A stretch of 64,000 nucleotides of DNA from JBCFBK01 sp038562555 (GCA_038562555.1 JBCFBK010000031.1:1-64000), one strand, 5' to 3'. Shown: positions 34,555-43,939, numbered from the stretch's first letter. Numbers and translations are program-made. The notes: generated by a model not told the origin, from the sequence alone.

Positions 34555-35604
34555 ATGCAAAAGAAAATTGGTTTTTTCGACAAATACCTGAGCTTATGGG
34601 TGGCGCTGTGTATTGCCGGCGGTATTGCTATCGGCTATCTGGCTGGTGATTCCGTTCAGCTATTAAGCAGTATGGAGGTTTTCCGGGTCAATATTCCTGT
34701 AGCCATTTTAGTATGGCTGATGATCTACCCCATGATGCTCCAGATCGATTTTTCCAGTGTCAGAAATGTGGGCAGGCGGCCAAAGGGCCTGATCCTGACG
34801 ATTGTAGTGAACTGGCTCATCAAGCCTTTTACCATGGCTTTCTTTGCCTGGATCTTTTTTTCAAAGATCTATTCAGCCTTTATTTCACCGGAAATGGCCG
34901 GTGAATATATTGCAGGAGCAATTTTGCTCGGTGCGGCGCCCTGTACGGCTATGGTTTTTGTATGGAGCTATTTAACCGATGGAGACCCTAATTATACGCT
35001 CGTACAGGTATCGGTGAACGACCTGATCATTTTAGTGGCCTTTGTTCCCATTGTAGGGTTGCTTCTCGGTATCACGAACGTGGAAATCCCCTATGAAACG
35101 CTGATCGCCAGTGTGCTTATCTTTGTGGTGATACCGCTCGGTGCAGGATACCTGACGCAACGGATACTTTTACGGACGAAAGGCGAGGCGTGGTTTAAAC
35201 AGAAGTTCCTGCCCCGTTTCAAACCGGTATCGGTCATCGCCCTTTTAACCACGCTGGTCTTACTGTTTGCCTTTCAGGGCGGCAATATCACCAATAACCC
35301 CATGATTATTCTGCTGGTCGCGATACCCCTGATCCTGCAGACTTATTTTATCTTTTTTATTTCATGGTTTGCCGGCCGGTTTATGAAGCTCCCTTATGCG
35401 GTTTGTTCCCCGGCTGCATTGATTGGTGCCAGCAACTTTTTTGAACTCGCTGTAGCGGTTGCCATTGCCCTGTTTGGACTGCAATCGCCGGCAGCTTTAG
35501 TTACCGTGGTGGGTGTTTTGGTTGAAGTGCCGGTGATGCTGTCGCTGGTTGCCTTCGTGAATCGTTCCAGGAAGACTTACCCGGTCCACCTTAACCATCG
35601 GTAA
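34555..35604 (+). CDS. acr3: Arsenite efflux permease, ACR3 family
   Basis: About 349 residues from the ATG at 34555; an in-frame TTG at 34531 would add eight. Ten membrane helices are predicted. The ACR3 signature GAAPCTAMVFVWSYLTDGDP contains the conserved Cys needed for arsenite transport. The late ANFFELAVAVAIALFGL-type helix (here ASNFFELAVAVAIALFG) is also typical. It exports As(III) and so completes resistance with ArsC. Last gene of the operon; the gap to the next gene is 210 bases. Confidence 0.95.
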   Translation: MQKKIGFFDKYLSLWVALCIAGGIAIGYLAGDSVQLLSSMEVFRVNIPVAILVWLMIYPMMLQIDFSSVRNVGRRPKGLILTIVVNWLIKPFTMAFFAWIFFSKIYSAFISPEMAGEYIAGAILLGAAPCTAMVFVWSYLTDGDPNYTLVQVSVNDLIILVAFVPIVGLLLGITNVEIPYETLIASVLIFVVIPLGAGYLTQRILLRTKGEAWFKQKFLPRFKPVSVIALLTTLVLLFAFQGGNITNNPMIILLVAIPLILQTYFIFFISWFAGRFMKLPYAVCSPAALIGASNFFELAVAVAIALFGLQSPAALVTVVGVLVEVPVMLSLVAFVNRSRKTYPVHLNHR

Positions 35605-35814
35605 AAAAGGTAGGTTCACCCGGAATCTGTCTCTTTTTCCTATTCTCGTCCACAGTGTTCCTGTTGTTTACTATGTACTTATTTGCGGCAGAGTATGACC
35701 TGAGCCGGCCAAATATCCCGTTCATCCCCCGAAAAACTGCTGTTCACCGAATTTTTGAACATTTGTATAACAAGTTTAAGTAGCTTCGCCGCCGAAAACT
35801 GAAACAATTGAACA

Positions 35815-38154
35815 ATGCGAACAACCATGATGAGGCAGGTATGCCTCTTTCTAATCCTTATTTTAAGCTTCCATGTCCAGGCAGACTCGCTTGAAAAGAA
35901 GCGAATAACCATCAGCGGTTATGTCAGGGATGCTTCAAATGGTGAAGCCCTGATCGGCGCGACGGTTTTTGTTCCGGGAAAATCGGCGGGAACTGCAACC
36001 AATGCGTATGGTTTTTACTCCCTGAGTTTTGAAACAGGGGAATATGATTTTCAATTTGGCTACATCGGGTACAAAACTGAAATACACCGGGTAAACCTGC
36101 AAACAGATCTTACGGTCAACATCGATCTTTCACCGGAGGCCCAGGAACTGGAAGAATTCGAAGTTGTGGCGAACAAGCAGGGTGTGGATCTGCGAAAACC
36201 CGAAATGGGCTCGGCAACCCTGCCGATGAAGACCATCCGGCAGATACCAGCCATTATGGGTGAAGTTGACCTGATCAAAGCAATCCAGTTGCTTCCCGGC
36301 GTCCAGCCTACCAGCGAAGGCTCGTCCTCTTTCAGCGTGCGGGGAGGATCGGGCGATCAGAACCTGATCCTTCTCGATGAGGCAACCGTTTATAATGCTT
36401 CTCACCTGATGGGCTTTTTCTCGGTTTTTAATAATGACGCAATCAACTCGGTTAAGATCTATAAGGGAGACATCCCGGTGTGGGCCGGGGGCCGTCTGGC
36501 TTCACTGCTCGACATAAGAATGAAAGAGGGCAATAACAAACGCTTCGGGGCATCCGGAGGGATCGGGTTACTCTCCAGCCGCCTGACACTGGAGGGACCG
36601 ATCCAAAAAGACAAAAGCTCGTTTATTCTCTCCGGACGGCGCTCTTACTTTGATCTGTTTACGGCCCTGTCAAGCGATGAGGACATCAAGGATACAAAAC
36701 TTTACTTTTACGACCTGAACGGAAAAGTAAATTTCACCCTGGGCGAGAAAGACCGGTTGTATTTTTCGGGCTACTCGGGCAGGGACGTCTATGATAATGA
36801 TTTTGCCGGGATGGCTTTTGGGAACCGGACCTTTACAACCCGCTGGAATCACCTGTTCAGCCATAAGATATTCTCGAACCTGAGCCTGATGTACAGTAAG
36901 TATGACTATAAACTTGATTTCTCTTCGACCGAGAGCAACGACTATATCTGGAAATATGATATGGACGATGCGGGGTTCAAATACGACCTTGGCTTTCTGA
37001 TATCTTCGCGCTTTGAGTTGAAATCCGGCTTCCAGTGGGCTTTCCATACCATGCATCCCGGGGAGGTTTCGTCGACAGGAAATAACTTCGAACCCTATAT
37101 TCTTCAGACGAAAAAATCGGCCGAAGGTGCAGGCTATCTGCAGGCAGAACAAAAAATAGGCGAAAAGCTGATCCTGCGGTATGGAATTCGCTGGTCACTT
37201 TTTGCCAACCGGGGGGTTGACACTGTTTATGTGTATAACAATCAGTATGAAGAAACCGGCGTGAAGACTTACAAAGACGGTGACTGGTTTAACTGGCAAA
37301 ACGGGCTGGAACCGCGATTTGGCATGTCTTTTTTGCTAAACAGCGTCTCATCGCTTAAGGCCAGCTATGCCCGCTCCCGGCAGTATTACCAGATCGCCAC
37401 AAACTCGACATCCGGAACCCCGCTTGACCTCTGGTTTACTGCAAGTCCGAACGTGAAGCCTCAGATCTCGGATCAGTGGTCGGTGGGATACAACCGGTTT
37501 CTCTACAATCAAAAAATTGAGCTTTCAGCCGAATTATATTACAAGCATATGCAGAACACGATCGACTTTAAAGATCATCCGGAGCTCTATTTCAACCGTA
37601 AACTGGAAGGGGAACTGCGTTACGGGAAAAGTTATGCTTACGGAGCTGAGCTGATGGCGATGCTCAATTTCAAAAGACTTAACGGGTGGGTCAGTTATAC
37701 CTATACGCATTCCGAACGCAAAATTGACCAGATTGCCGACGGTGACTGGTTTACCTCGCCTTTTGAAAAGCCGCATGGCGTCAATATTGTCCTTAATTAC
37801 CAACATAATAAAAAGAACAGCTTCGGATTAAACTGGGTTTATGCGACAGGACAACCTGCCACTTTCCCGGTGGGGCGTATGCAGTACGGCAATGTTGTGC
37901 TTCCCATCTATTCCGACCGGAATTCAGAACGCTTCCCGGCCTATCACCGGCTCGATTTGTCGTATACGCACAAACTGCGTAACTGGGGAAAGGTGGAAAG
38001 AGACCTCAGCTTTTCGCTGTATAATGCCTACGGACGCCGTAACACCTGGGCTATTCAGTTTGAAGAAGACGAAAACGATCCCCGTGTGATGAAGGCGAAA
38101 AACCATTACCTGTTCACCTTTGTCCCCTCAATTACTTATAACCTTAAATTCTGA
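35815..38154 (+). CDS. TonB-dependent receptor with N-terminal carboxypeptidase-regulatory-like domain
   Basis: 779 residues. Signal peptide, then a CarboxypepD_reg-like domain (ITISGYVRDASNGEALIGAT), plug (LIKAIQLLPGVQPTSEGSSS, SVRGGSGDQNLILLDEATVY) and a barrel ending NHYLFTFVPSITYNLKF with terminal Phe. It lacks the STN domain and the long SusC signature. This class travels with DUF4249 lipoproteins, as here (6-base gap), and is thought to import small molecules or siderophore-like ligands. A near -7 box, TAGCTTCG (35781-35788), lies 27 bases upstream. Confidence 0.93.
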   Translation: MRTTMMRQVCLFLILILSFHVQADSLEKKRITISGYVRDASNGEALIGATVFVPGKSAGTATNAYGFYSLSFETGEYDFQFGYIGYKTEIHRVNLQTDLTVNIDLSPEAQELEEFEVVANKQGVDLRKPEMGSATLPMKTIRQIPAIMGEVDLIKAIQLLPGVQPTSEGSSSFSVRGGSGDQNLILLDEATVYNASHLMGFFSVFNNDAINSVKIYKGDIPVWAGGRLASLLDIRMKEGNNKRFGASGGIGLLSSRLTLEGPIQKDKSSFILSGRRSYFDLFTALSSDEDIKDTKLYFYDLNGKVNFTLGEKDRLYFSGYSGRDVYDNDFAGMAFGNRTFTTRWNHLFSHKIFSNLSLMYSKYDYKLDFSSTESNDYIWKYDMDDAGFKYDLGFLISSRFELKSGFQWAFHTMHPGEVSSTGNNFEPYILQTKKSAEGAGYLQAEQKIGEKLILRYGIRWSLFANRGVDTVYVYNNQYEETGVKTYKDGDWFNWQNGLEPRFGMSFLLNSVSSLKASYARSRQYYQIATNSTSGTPLDLWFTASPNVKPQISDQWSVGYNRFLYNQKIELSAELYYKHMQNTIDFKDHPELYFNRKLEGELRYGKSYAYGAELMAMLNFKRLNGWVSYTYTHSERKIDQIADGDWFTSPFEKPHGVNIVLNYQHNKKNSFGLNWVYATGQPATFPVGRMQYGNVVLPIYSDRNSERFPAYHRLDLSYTHKLRNWGKVERDLSFSLYNAYGRRNTWAIQFEEDENDPRVMKAKNHYLFTFVPSITYNLKF

Positions 38155-38160
38155 TTACCC

Positions 38161-39024
38161 ATGAGAAAGCAGATAATATACATTTTCGCGTTGCTGTTTA
38201 CTGTGGCCTGCAAGGAAGATATTGATCTTAACCTGAAAAGCCACGGAACCCGCATGCTTGTTGTGGAAGGGCAGATTACCAGCGATACCACCGCTCACCA
38301 GGTCAGACTGAGCTATACATCCGATTACTATGAAACAGGAACTGAGCTTGTTGAAAATGCTGCAGTGAGCCTGTCGGACGGGACTAATACTTTCGTCCTG
38401 ACCGAGGATAACCAGGAAAGAGGTCTTTTTAAAACGGATCCTGATTTCTACGGCCTTCCGGGAAAGACCTACAGTCTTTCCATAACCGGAATCGACTCTG
38501 ATGAAGACGGCGAAACTGAAACCTATACCGCGCAAAGCACTATGCCGGCAACGACGCTGGCCGATTCAATCCGGGTGGCGGTGGTGCATAAATTCTACAC
38601 CGATGTGTTGCAGATAAGCTATTTTGCAAAACCTGAGGATCCGACTCCCGGCGATGCCTATCTTTTCCGGGCAAGCGTAAATAATGTGATGGTGACCGAT
38701 TCGCTGGACGAATGGAGTTTTACAGACGATAAGCTTTTCAATGGACAACCGGCGGAAGATGAACCGGTGATTTATCTGGATCAGGAAATTGAGCAGTATA
38801 AAGTCAAGGATGGTGATCTGATTATGCTCGAGTATTCGCATATTCCTTATGCGTACTATCGGTTTTTGAATGATGCCCTTTGGGAGTACTGGGGTTCTGA
38901 TCCTTTTGGAGGTAATCCGGCAAACATCCCGACCAATATCACTGGTCCACGCAAAGCCTGGGGCTTTTTCGCTGCCTATTCCATCGACCGGAAAACGAGA
39001 GTGCTTCGAATCGCTGAAAACTAA
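38161..39024 (+). CDS. DUF4249 outer-membrane lipoprotein
   Basis: 287 residues. Lipobox in LLFTVACKED. The mature start LVVEGQITSDTTAHQVRLSY and the segment GLPGKTYSLSITG are typical of DUF4249, a beta-rich family encoded next to TonB-dependent receptors without SusD. It probably serves as the receptor's surface partner. At 287 residues it is slightly shorter than common members (about 300-400); the end, AYSIDRKTRVLRIAEN, appears natural. A strong terminator follows directly. Confidence 0.85.
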   Translation: MRKQIIYIFALLFTVACKEDIDLNLKSHGTRMLVVEGQITSDTTAHQVRLSYTSDYYETGTELVENAAVSLSDGTNTFVLTEDNQERGLFKTDPDFYGLPGKTYSLSITGIDSDEDGETETYTAQSTMPATTLADSIRVAVVHKFYTDVLQISYFAKPEDPTPGDAYLFRASVNNVMVTDSLDEWSFTDDKLFNGQPAEDEPVIYLDQEIEQYKVKDGDLIMLEYSHIPYAYYRFLNDALWEYWGSDPFGGNPANIPTNITGPRKAWGFFAAYSIDRKTRVLRIAEN

Positions 39025-39030
39025 AAGAAA

Positions 39031-39084
39031 GGGCTGTATCAGAACAAGGGTAACATCCGGTTTCCGATACAGCCCTGATTTTGT
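39031..39084. terminator. Bidirectional terminator between convergent operons
   Basis: GGGCTGTATC (39031-39040) pairs perfectly with GATACAGCCC (39066-39075), with extra pairing possible in the loop (CCGGTTTCC). It sits 6 bases after the DUF4249 stop and 9 bases before the end of the opposite gene. Confidence 0.78.
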
Positions 39085-39468
39085 TTATTTCTTTACGGGT
39101 TCCTTGAAGTTATCGCAAACGCCGTCTTTGTCAGCATCTGCGAAATTCCGGCCTTTGCCCTGAGGTTTGCCTTGTCCGGTGCAAACGCCTTTACCTTGTC
39201 CGTTCCCTTGTGCAAGGCCTTGTCCTTGTCCCTTACACGCAGCTTGTCCTTTGCAGGCACCTTGCCTTTTCCCGTTGCAAATGCCCTGCCCGGCTTTTAC
39301 TGCCTGGTAATTGTCGCATACGCCGTCGTTATTGTTGTCTACAAATGCCTGCCCCTTCACGGGGGTATCTTTGGGTACATTTGTATTGTTATTGGTTTGT
39401 GCACTAACCAATGTTGTTGCAGCCATTAAGGCTAATCCTGAAAGTAAAATCCGTAGCTTCATAATCAT
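39085..39468 (-). CDS. Secreted Gly/Gln/Cys-rich protein with two calcium-loop-like motifs
   Basis: 127 residues (125 if the second ATG is used). Signal peptide to about residue 24 (ATTLVSAQ). The mature protein has two near-identical loops, FVDNNNDGVCDNY and FADADKDGVCDNF, which match DxDxDGxxD calcium-binding loops of the dockerin/thrombospondin-3 kind with a Cys at position 8. Between them lies a low-complexity KGQ/GQG region with four more Cys, giving six in total. This could chelate metal or form disulfides. It is the last gene of the sigma/anti-sigma/Spy-like operon, 43 bases after the Spy-like gene. No named family. Confidence 0.72.
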   Translation of the reverse strand: MIMKLRILLSGLALMAATTLVSAQTNNNTNVPKDTPVKGQAFVDNNNDGVCDNYQAVKAGQGICNGKRQGACKGQAACKGQGQGLAQGNGQGKGVCTGQGKPQGKGRNFADADKDGVCDNFKEPVKK

Positions 39469-39511
39469 AAAAATTAAAACGTGTGTTATTTAAAATGTTC
39501 ATCTAAAAAAT

Positions 39512-40051
39512 CTATTGAAACATCCTTCCGCGGTTCGGGCCTCCCCGTCCCTGTCTGCCCGGGCCCATGGGCTGATCGGTCGTAAAGACTCTCCGGAAAA
39601 TTTGCTCCAGTTGTTGTTGCTGTTCCGGCAAACACATTGCTTTCATATCCATATAATAACCATAGGTGAGCTTTTTCAGCCGGCTGTGGAGATAGCCGAT
39701 CGAATCAGACAGCATATTCAGGGCGGCGGTGTCGGGTTCAGTACCTGTCATCAGGACAAACATCCTGTTTCGTTTTTCCTCAATTTCGAGTGCTGTGTTC
39801 TTTGCCTGGACCCTGAATCCATGGTTAAATGCGCGAAACCGGTTCATTTGCATGCTGTCCAGATCAAGCTGATCGCGAAAATAACATCCGCTGAGTGATT
39901 CCGTTGCGGCATTGCTTTGCTGTGCGGATACGGGGGCTTTGTCATCTTTCCCGTACGCATGAAAGAGAATAGTCGCCAGTGTTGTCCCGTTCAAAACGGC
40001 CAGGATAACAATGGCCCAGGCCATTACGGAATATTTGTTTTCTTGCTTCAT
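39512..40051 (-). CDS. Spy/CnrX-like periplasmic protein with N-terminal membrane anchor
   Basis: 179 residues from the ATG at 40051, ten bases after the anti-sigma stop. One membrane helix at about 12-32 (WAIVILAVLNGTTLATILF) anchors a helical periplasmic domain resembling Spy, CpxP, ZraP and CnrX, with long amphipathic helices (LDLDSMQMNRFRAFNHGFR, EIEEKRNRMFVLMTG). Met and His are frequent (MQMNRF, MDMKAMC), as in metal-sensing members. The tail is Gly/Arg-rich (GPGRQGRGGPNRGRMFQ). Position after a sigma and anti-sigma gene suggests a periplasmic sensor or chaperone of that system. Confidence 0.78.
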   Translation of the reverse strand: MKQENKYSVMAWAIVILAVLNGTTLATILFHAYGKDDKAPVSAQQSNAATESLSGCYFRDQLDLDSMQMNRFRAFNHGFRVQAKNTALEIEEKRNRMFVLMTGTEPDTAALNMLSDSIGYLHSRLKKLTYGYYMDMKAMCLPEQQQQLEQIFRRVFTTDQPMGPGRQGRGGPNRGRMFQ

Positions 40052-40061
40052 AGTACTTCGC

Positions 40062-40496
40062 TTAATCTTCCGAGAACAAATAAAACGATTCCAGATCAGC
40101 ATCATTTATGTATCCCAATTCAACCGGCAGTTCATTCACGGTATTATCGTGCGGTTTATAGAGACTTCCAATCATTACTCCGGCCAGGATGGCGGCAGCC
40201 ACCGAGACTGTGGCCAATACCGGCCTGATCAGCCTGCTGAATACAGAGACGTGCTCTGCTGAATTTCGCGACGATTCGATCTTCTTTATTTGAGCGACGA
40301 CCCGTGTGCTCAGCCAGGGATTGAATGACCGACTTTTTTCCTCAGCGATTACCCGGGCGGCGATACGCGTGTAGTGGTAGCTTTCGGCACAGGACGGACA
40401 GGCTTTTGCATGTTCTTCAACCTGTATCCTGATATCCTCGGCCAACTGACCGTCGAGGCAGGTCTCCAACTGGTTTTGACATAACTGGCAATTCAC
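40062..40496 (-). CDS. Anti-sigma factor with N-terminal zinc finger
   Basis: 144 residues. The cytoplasmic N-terminus has a ZAS-type zinc site: H29-x3-C33-x2-C36 in EEHAKACPSC, with earlier Cys at 3, 6 and 13. One membrane helix near 91-111 (PVLATVSVAAAILAGVMIG) is followed by a short acidic periplasmic tail (NDADLESFYLFSED). It lies 32 bases downstream of the ECF sigma gene and upstream of the Spy-like protein. Expected to hold the sigma factor inactive until an envelope or metal signal. Confidence 0.88.
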   Translation of the reverse strand: MNCQLCQNQLETCLDGQLAEDIRIQVEEHAKACPSCAESYHYTRIAARVIAEEKSRSFNPWLSTRVVAQIKKIESSRNSAEHVSVFSRLIRPVLATVSVAAAILAGVMIGSLYKPHDNTVNELPVELGYINDADLESFYLFSED

Positions 40497-40528
40497 TTTA
40501 ATTCGCTTTTATGATTAGAAACAAAACC

Positions 40529-41119
40529 TTAATTTTTCCTACGGTTTTTCTTGTTTTTTTTTGCGGCGGCCGATAGTTCTTCCCGTAAACCGGCCTTGGC
40601 CCGTTGGATCAGGGCTTCGACAGCACCTTCCGAGATACCCATGATTGCTGCAATTTCTTTTTGCGGGAGGTCATCATATTTACTCAATACAATGGCGGTG
40701 TGTTGATTTTTTGGCAGACTGTCGAGTGCATCCTGTACCCATTGGCGATGTTCCTCACGAATAAACAGGTCTTCGGGACTTTCACCGGACGCTGCGTCGA
40801 TTAGCTCGCGTTTTCCCACTCCCAACATTTTGTTGAGCCTGAGTGTCAGGAAATTTTTAGCGGTTTTACGAGATTTGTTGAGGGCTGCGTTTACGGCAAT
40901 GCGGTAAATCCATGTCGGGAATGCTGACTCTCCCTTAAAACTTGATAACGACAAGTAAGCCTGGATAAAAATTTCCTGGCTGAGATCGTCAGCGTCATCC
41001 TGATCATGCACAAACCCCATACATGTCCGGAAAACGACCGGCTGGTAGCGTTCAACGAGCAAACTGAACCGGTCGGGATTACCCGACAGGACTTGTTGTA
41101 TGATTTCATGATCGGTCAT
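40529..41119 (-). CDS. ECF RNA polymerase sigma factor (RpoE/CnrH-like)
   Basis: 196 residues. Region 2 is visible as DDADDLSQEIFIQAYLSLSS and region 4 as LPKNQHTAIVLSKYDDLPQK followed by EIAAIMGISEGAVEALIQRA. The C-terminus is a basic tail (KKNKKNRRKN). Its ATG overlaps the stop of the preceding small secreted-protein gene as ATGA. It is unrelated to SusC/FecR loci here: the partner is a zinc-finger anti-sigma rather than FecR. Confidence 0.93.
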   Translation of the reverse strand: MTDHEIIQQVLSGNPDRFSLLVERYQPVVFRTCMGFVHDQDDADDLSQEIFIQAYLSLSSFKGESAFPTWIYRIAVNAALNKSRKTAKNFLTLRLNKMLGVGKRELIDAASGESPEDLFIREEHRQWVQDALDSLPKNQHTAIVLSKYDDLPQKEIAAIMGISEGAVEALIQRAKAGLREELSAAAKKNKKNRRKN

Positions 41120-41502
41120 TCAATTTTTGGAGACGCGGACCAGGCCGGTCGCTTACCACCTTGAATCTTTTTGATCTTTAAGGTATAATGAACGGTCGTG
41201 TCGGGCTTATAAACCGGCATTTGAGGGAAATGCCCTTTTGGCGATCCGACAATAGGCATATTGTCAGCAGGCTTTTCCTTTTCTGCCAGGAGTTGACCAG
41301 GACGACGTTCCGGTAACCTGAAATGCGGCTGCTTTCTGTATTTCAAAGAATCACCGGGGATTTCAGTCGAAGGTATCCGCAGCATCAGGTCCTGAGGTCC
41401 CGATTTTCTTGAAGATGACTTGTTCCCGCCTTGATTATCGGGCTGGGCTATGGCATAAACCGTGAACAGGCAGAAAAACATGACCGGCAGTATGGTTTTC
41501 AT
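41116..41502 (-). CDS. Small secreted basic/proline-rich protein, unknown
   Basis: 128 residues from the ATG at 41502 (an upstream in-frame start at 41529 is less likely). Signal peptide ILPVMFFCLFTVYAIAQ. The mature protein is polar and proline/lysine-rich with segments such as KSGPQDLMLRIPSTEIPGD and HFRLPERRPGQLL and no recognised domain; it is probably flexible. First gene of the sigma operon, coupled to it by a 4-base ATGA overlap, so it is made together with the sigma factor and may be the signal input or an envelope component. Confidence 0.6.
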   Translation of the reverse strand: MKTILPVMFFCLFTVYAIAQPDNQGGNKSSSRKSGPQDLMLRIPSTEIPGDSLKYRKQPHFRLPERRPGQLLAEKEKPADNMPIVGSPKGHFPQMPVYKPDTTVHYTLKIKKIQGGKRPAWSASPKIE

Positions 41503-41645
41503 TGCACGTACATTTTGTCTTATTATCAATAATACCCAAATTTTCTGATCGGAATATTTTAAATGAGGCGCCGGAGGCTGGTGTGTTCAACATTTAAATT
41601 ATCAAAAACTATGCCCGAGTGCTTGAATTCTTCTTAAAATTTGGG

Positions 41646-43046
41646 TTAATCGATCTTAAAAATTTCGACCGACCATTGATTGATCCCAAAATCGGGAGCA
41701 ATTGAGCGAACCGCCAGCAGTTTAGTTCCCGTTCTGTTTGCAAACGCATAGTTCACGGCATTAAAAGCTACAATCAGGGTACTATTGTTGCTGATGACTG
41801 ACGAAGAAGGTTGCCAGGAGTTTTGCACACTCAGGCTGTTTCGATCGAACTGCTCGATAATTCCGGGAGAATTTTGGTTTTGGCTGAGGTACAAGGTATT
41901 GCGTTCTGATACAAAAAAGCAATTTTTCACAACGCTCTCATCAACATGATTAACAAATGGCTGATGCGGTTGCAGATCGCCGTAAACACCCAGATCGGCA
42001 GGAGCGCTGACAACCGGAGTGTAAGCGGGCATCTGGCAGACTTTCCCGGTTCCGGTAATAAACCGGTTGCCTTCATTGGCCGGCCATAGGTCATACAAAT
42101 CGTCGGGCCAGTAATTGATTGTATCGTTCGGGACCCCGCCGGTGATATCGTACAGCAGGAGACCGGAAGGGATTACGGTTGTTCGGGTAATCATCAGGAG
42201 CGGCTTGGCTGTCACCTTGCGTACAAGCGAGTTTGAATAAAAGTGCGAATTAACGGGTTCCCGTTTACTGATAGCTCCGTTTGAGAGTCGCAGGCTGCGC
42301 AGGGCCTGATTTCCCTGGCCGGCCGGTGAAATGTAGCACCAGCCGTTTGAGCCGAGCGCCAGGTCGTGGGGGATGCAATCGAGCGGGAAAGACCGGATCA
42401 ATGCGCGTGTTTCAAGGCCGTAAAGAGCCAGTTCTGCAACCGAAAATCCAATGGCAACCAGGTTTTCGCTTTCTGAAATGTCGATACATTTCGGTCTTTT
42501 TTCAAGCGTGACGGTGGTTTTCTTTTCGCTCACCGCATCGAAAAAGATCAACTGATTGGGCGATTCGGTAGCCAGTATCAGTTGGTCCGATGCTTTATGA
42601 TAAGCCGCATCGGTCACTGTGCCCGCTATACCGGTCACATTCCCGATTATCTTATCGCCAACCGACCCAAAATTTCCGCATATAACTTTGATACAGAAAA
42701 GCCCGGCGTTTTCGATCGTTACGACGAGATCGGCAGCGAAGTAACCCGCTTCCGGTTCATATCCGGGATGAACGAAAGTAAAAAGCAAGCTGGCTGTGCC
42801 TTCCTGAAATGTTCCCTGCAACGATTCGAACTGAAGCCACCGGGGGTAGGTACTGATATGGAAATTTCGATTTTTTCCCGCCGGAATACTCAGGTTTATG
42901 ATATTCTCTGCACTTTTTGTTGAAATGATGAGGGGATCGGTGGCCGTATAACGAGTTTTTTCGTTATCATTTAAAAAATCATCGCTGCAGGATAAAGAGA
43001 TTGCAATGAGCGCGACGAGAATCAATACAGGAGATTTTATAGCCAT
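41646..43046 (-). CDS. BACON-like/beta-propeller lipoprotein
   Basis: 466 residues. Lipobox IAISLSCSDD. A beta-sandwich of BACON type is likely at about 40-125 (LSIPAGKNRNFHISTYPRWLQ). It is followed by repeated blades: AAYHKASDQLILATESPNQL, cut here as DQLILATESPNQL, then CIDISESENLVAIGFSVAEL and ALGSNGWCYISPAG. This is a YVTN/WD40-like propeller. Encoded 12 bases downstream of an outer-membrane barrel gene on the same strand, so the two probably act together at the cell surface. Ligand unknown. Confidence 0.72.
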   Translation of the reverse strand: MAIKSPVLILVALIAISLSCSDDFLNDNEKTRYTATDPLIISTKSAENIINLSIPAGKNRNFHISTYPRWLQFESLQGTFQEGTASLLFTFVHPGYEPEAGYFAADLVVTIENAGLFCIKVICGNFGSVGDKIIGNVTGIAGTVTDAAYHKASDQLILATESPNQLIFFDAVSEKKTTVTLEKRPKCIDISESENLVAIGFSVAELALYGLETRALIRSFPLDCIPHDLALGSNGWCYISPAGQGNQALRSLRLSNGAISKREPVNSHFYSNSLVRKVTAKPLLMITRTTVIPSGLLLYDITGGVPNDTINYWPDDLYDLWPANEGNRFITGTGKVCQMPAYTPVVSAPADLGVYGDLQPHQPFVNHVDESVVKNCFFVSERNTLYLSQNQNSPGIIEQFDRNSLSVQNSWQPSSSVISNNSTLIVAFNAVNYAFANRTGTKLLAVRSIAPDFGINQWSVEIFKID

Positions 43047-43057
43047 ATCTTTAACTT

Positions 43058-43939
43058 TTAAAAATAAAACCTCAAGCCTGCAGAGAGGTCCAAACTGTTC
43101 AATTGTTTCTGATTTTCCGCTTCAGGTTCTGTTTCTGTGCTGGTCTGTCCGTTATCCCGGTTAATCTTTTCTATTTTCGCACCAAAGAATCCTGCGCTCA
43201 GGCTGATGGTAAGGTCCTTTGCGAGTAAATATTCCAAACCCGCTTCAGCAGTCATTCCGGGAGCGTTCGCTGTGAACAGCGAGTTTGATCCCAGCACGGA
43301 AGCCTCGTTTCGGTATGCGACGAGACCTCCTGAGACAGCCGCGCTAATAAAAAATTTTTCCCCCTGGGCAACGGGCTGCCGGAACAACAACGAAATGCCT
43401 CCGTAATTCATACACGTGGTTTCTGCCATCTTACCGTAATAGTTATGGGTATCCAAAGGTGGTTCCTGTATCAGCCAGCTGCTTGCCTGTGCCTGAGAAA
43501 ACCGGTAATTCAAGCCTGCCGCAAACTTGCGGTTTAGAAAATAAGCAATGCCTGCGTTTATTTGCCAGCCCCGTGAAAGCTGCTCATAATAATGATCTGT
43601 ATCCTCCCGGCGGAAACCAGTCGCCACTGCCGATTCCGTCATTTTGCGGGTATCTGTCAGGCGAAAAGCTGCGCCTCCTGAAACAGTCATCCGCCAGTGG
43701 TGATATTTTTGGTTGGTTGACTGTATTTTGCTTAGAATTAGCTGCTTTACTTCAGACCGGCTGATCTTGCCGCTTGCGCTCATGCCGTCTTTTAAAATCC
43801 GGAAATAAATAAAACGGGTATTGTTCCGGGTGATTTCACAATCGATCGTGTCGTTTTTCACCGTTACAATTTTATCCTGTGCAATTCCTGAAGCAATCAT
43901 TGCCATAAATAGAACACATGTTATAATAAATTCCCGCAT
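43058..43939 (-). CDS. Outer-membrane beta-barrel protein with N-terminal strand domain
   Basis: 293 residues from the ATG at 43939 (MREFIITCVLFMAMIASGIA signal peptide); an earlier in-frame ATG at 43978 overlaps the -7 box and is unlikely. After the signal a small domain reads KIVTVKNDTIDCEITRNNTR, the same plan as the barrel at 47549. The rest is amphipathic strands (INAGIAYFLNRKFAAGLNYR) ending LDLSAGLRFYF with terminal Phe. First of a two-gene operon with the propeller lipoprotein. Confidence 0.78.
   Translation of the reverse strand: MREFIITCVLFMAMIASGIAQDKIVTVKNDTIDCEITRNNTRFIYFRILKDGMSASGKISRSEVKQLILSKIQSTNQKYHHWRMTVSGGAAFRLTDTRKMTESAVATGFRREDTDHYYEQLSRGWQINAGIAYFLNRKFAAGLNYRFSQAQASSWLIQEPPLDTHNYYGKMAETTCMNYGGISLLFRQPVAQGEKFFISAAVSGGLVAYRNEASVLGSNSLFTANAPGMTAEAGLEYLLAKDLTISLSAGFFGAKIEKINRDNGQTSTETEPEAENQKQLNSLDLSAGLRFYF

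Noticed and set aside
39170..39290. Repeated CCTTGTCC/CCTTTGC-type runs that look like a short repeat array
   Set aside because: They are the low-complexity GQG/KGQ coding region of the Cys-rich protein; unit length is irregular and there are no spacers, so it is not a CRISPR array or microsatellite.
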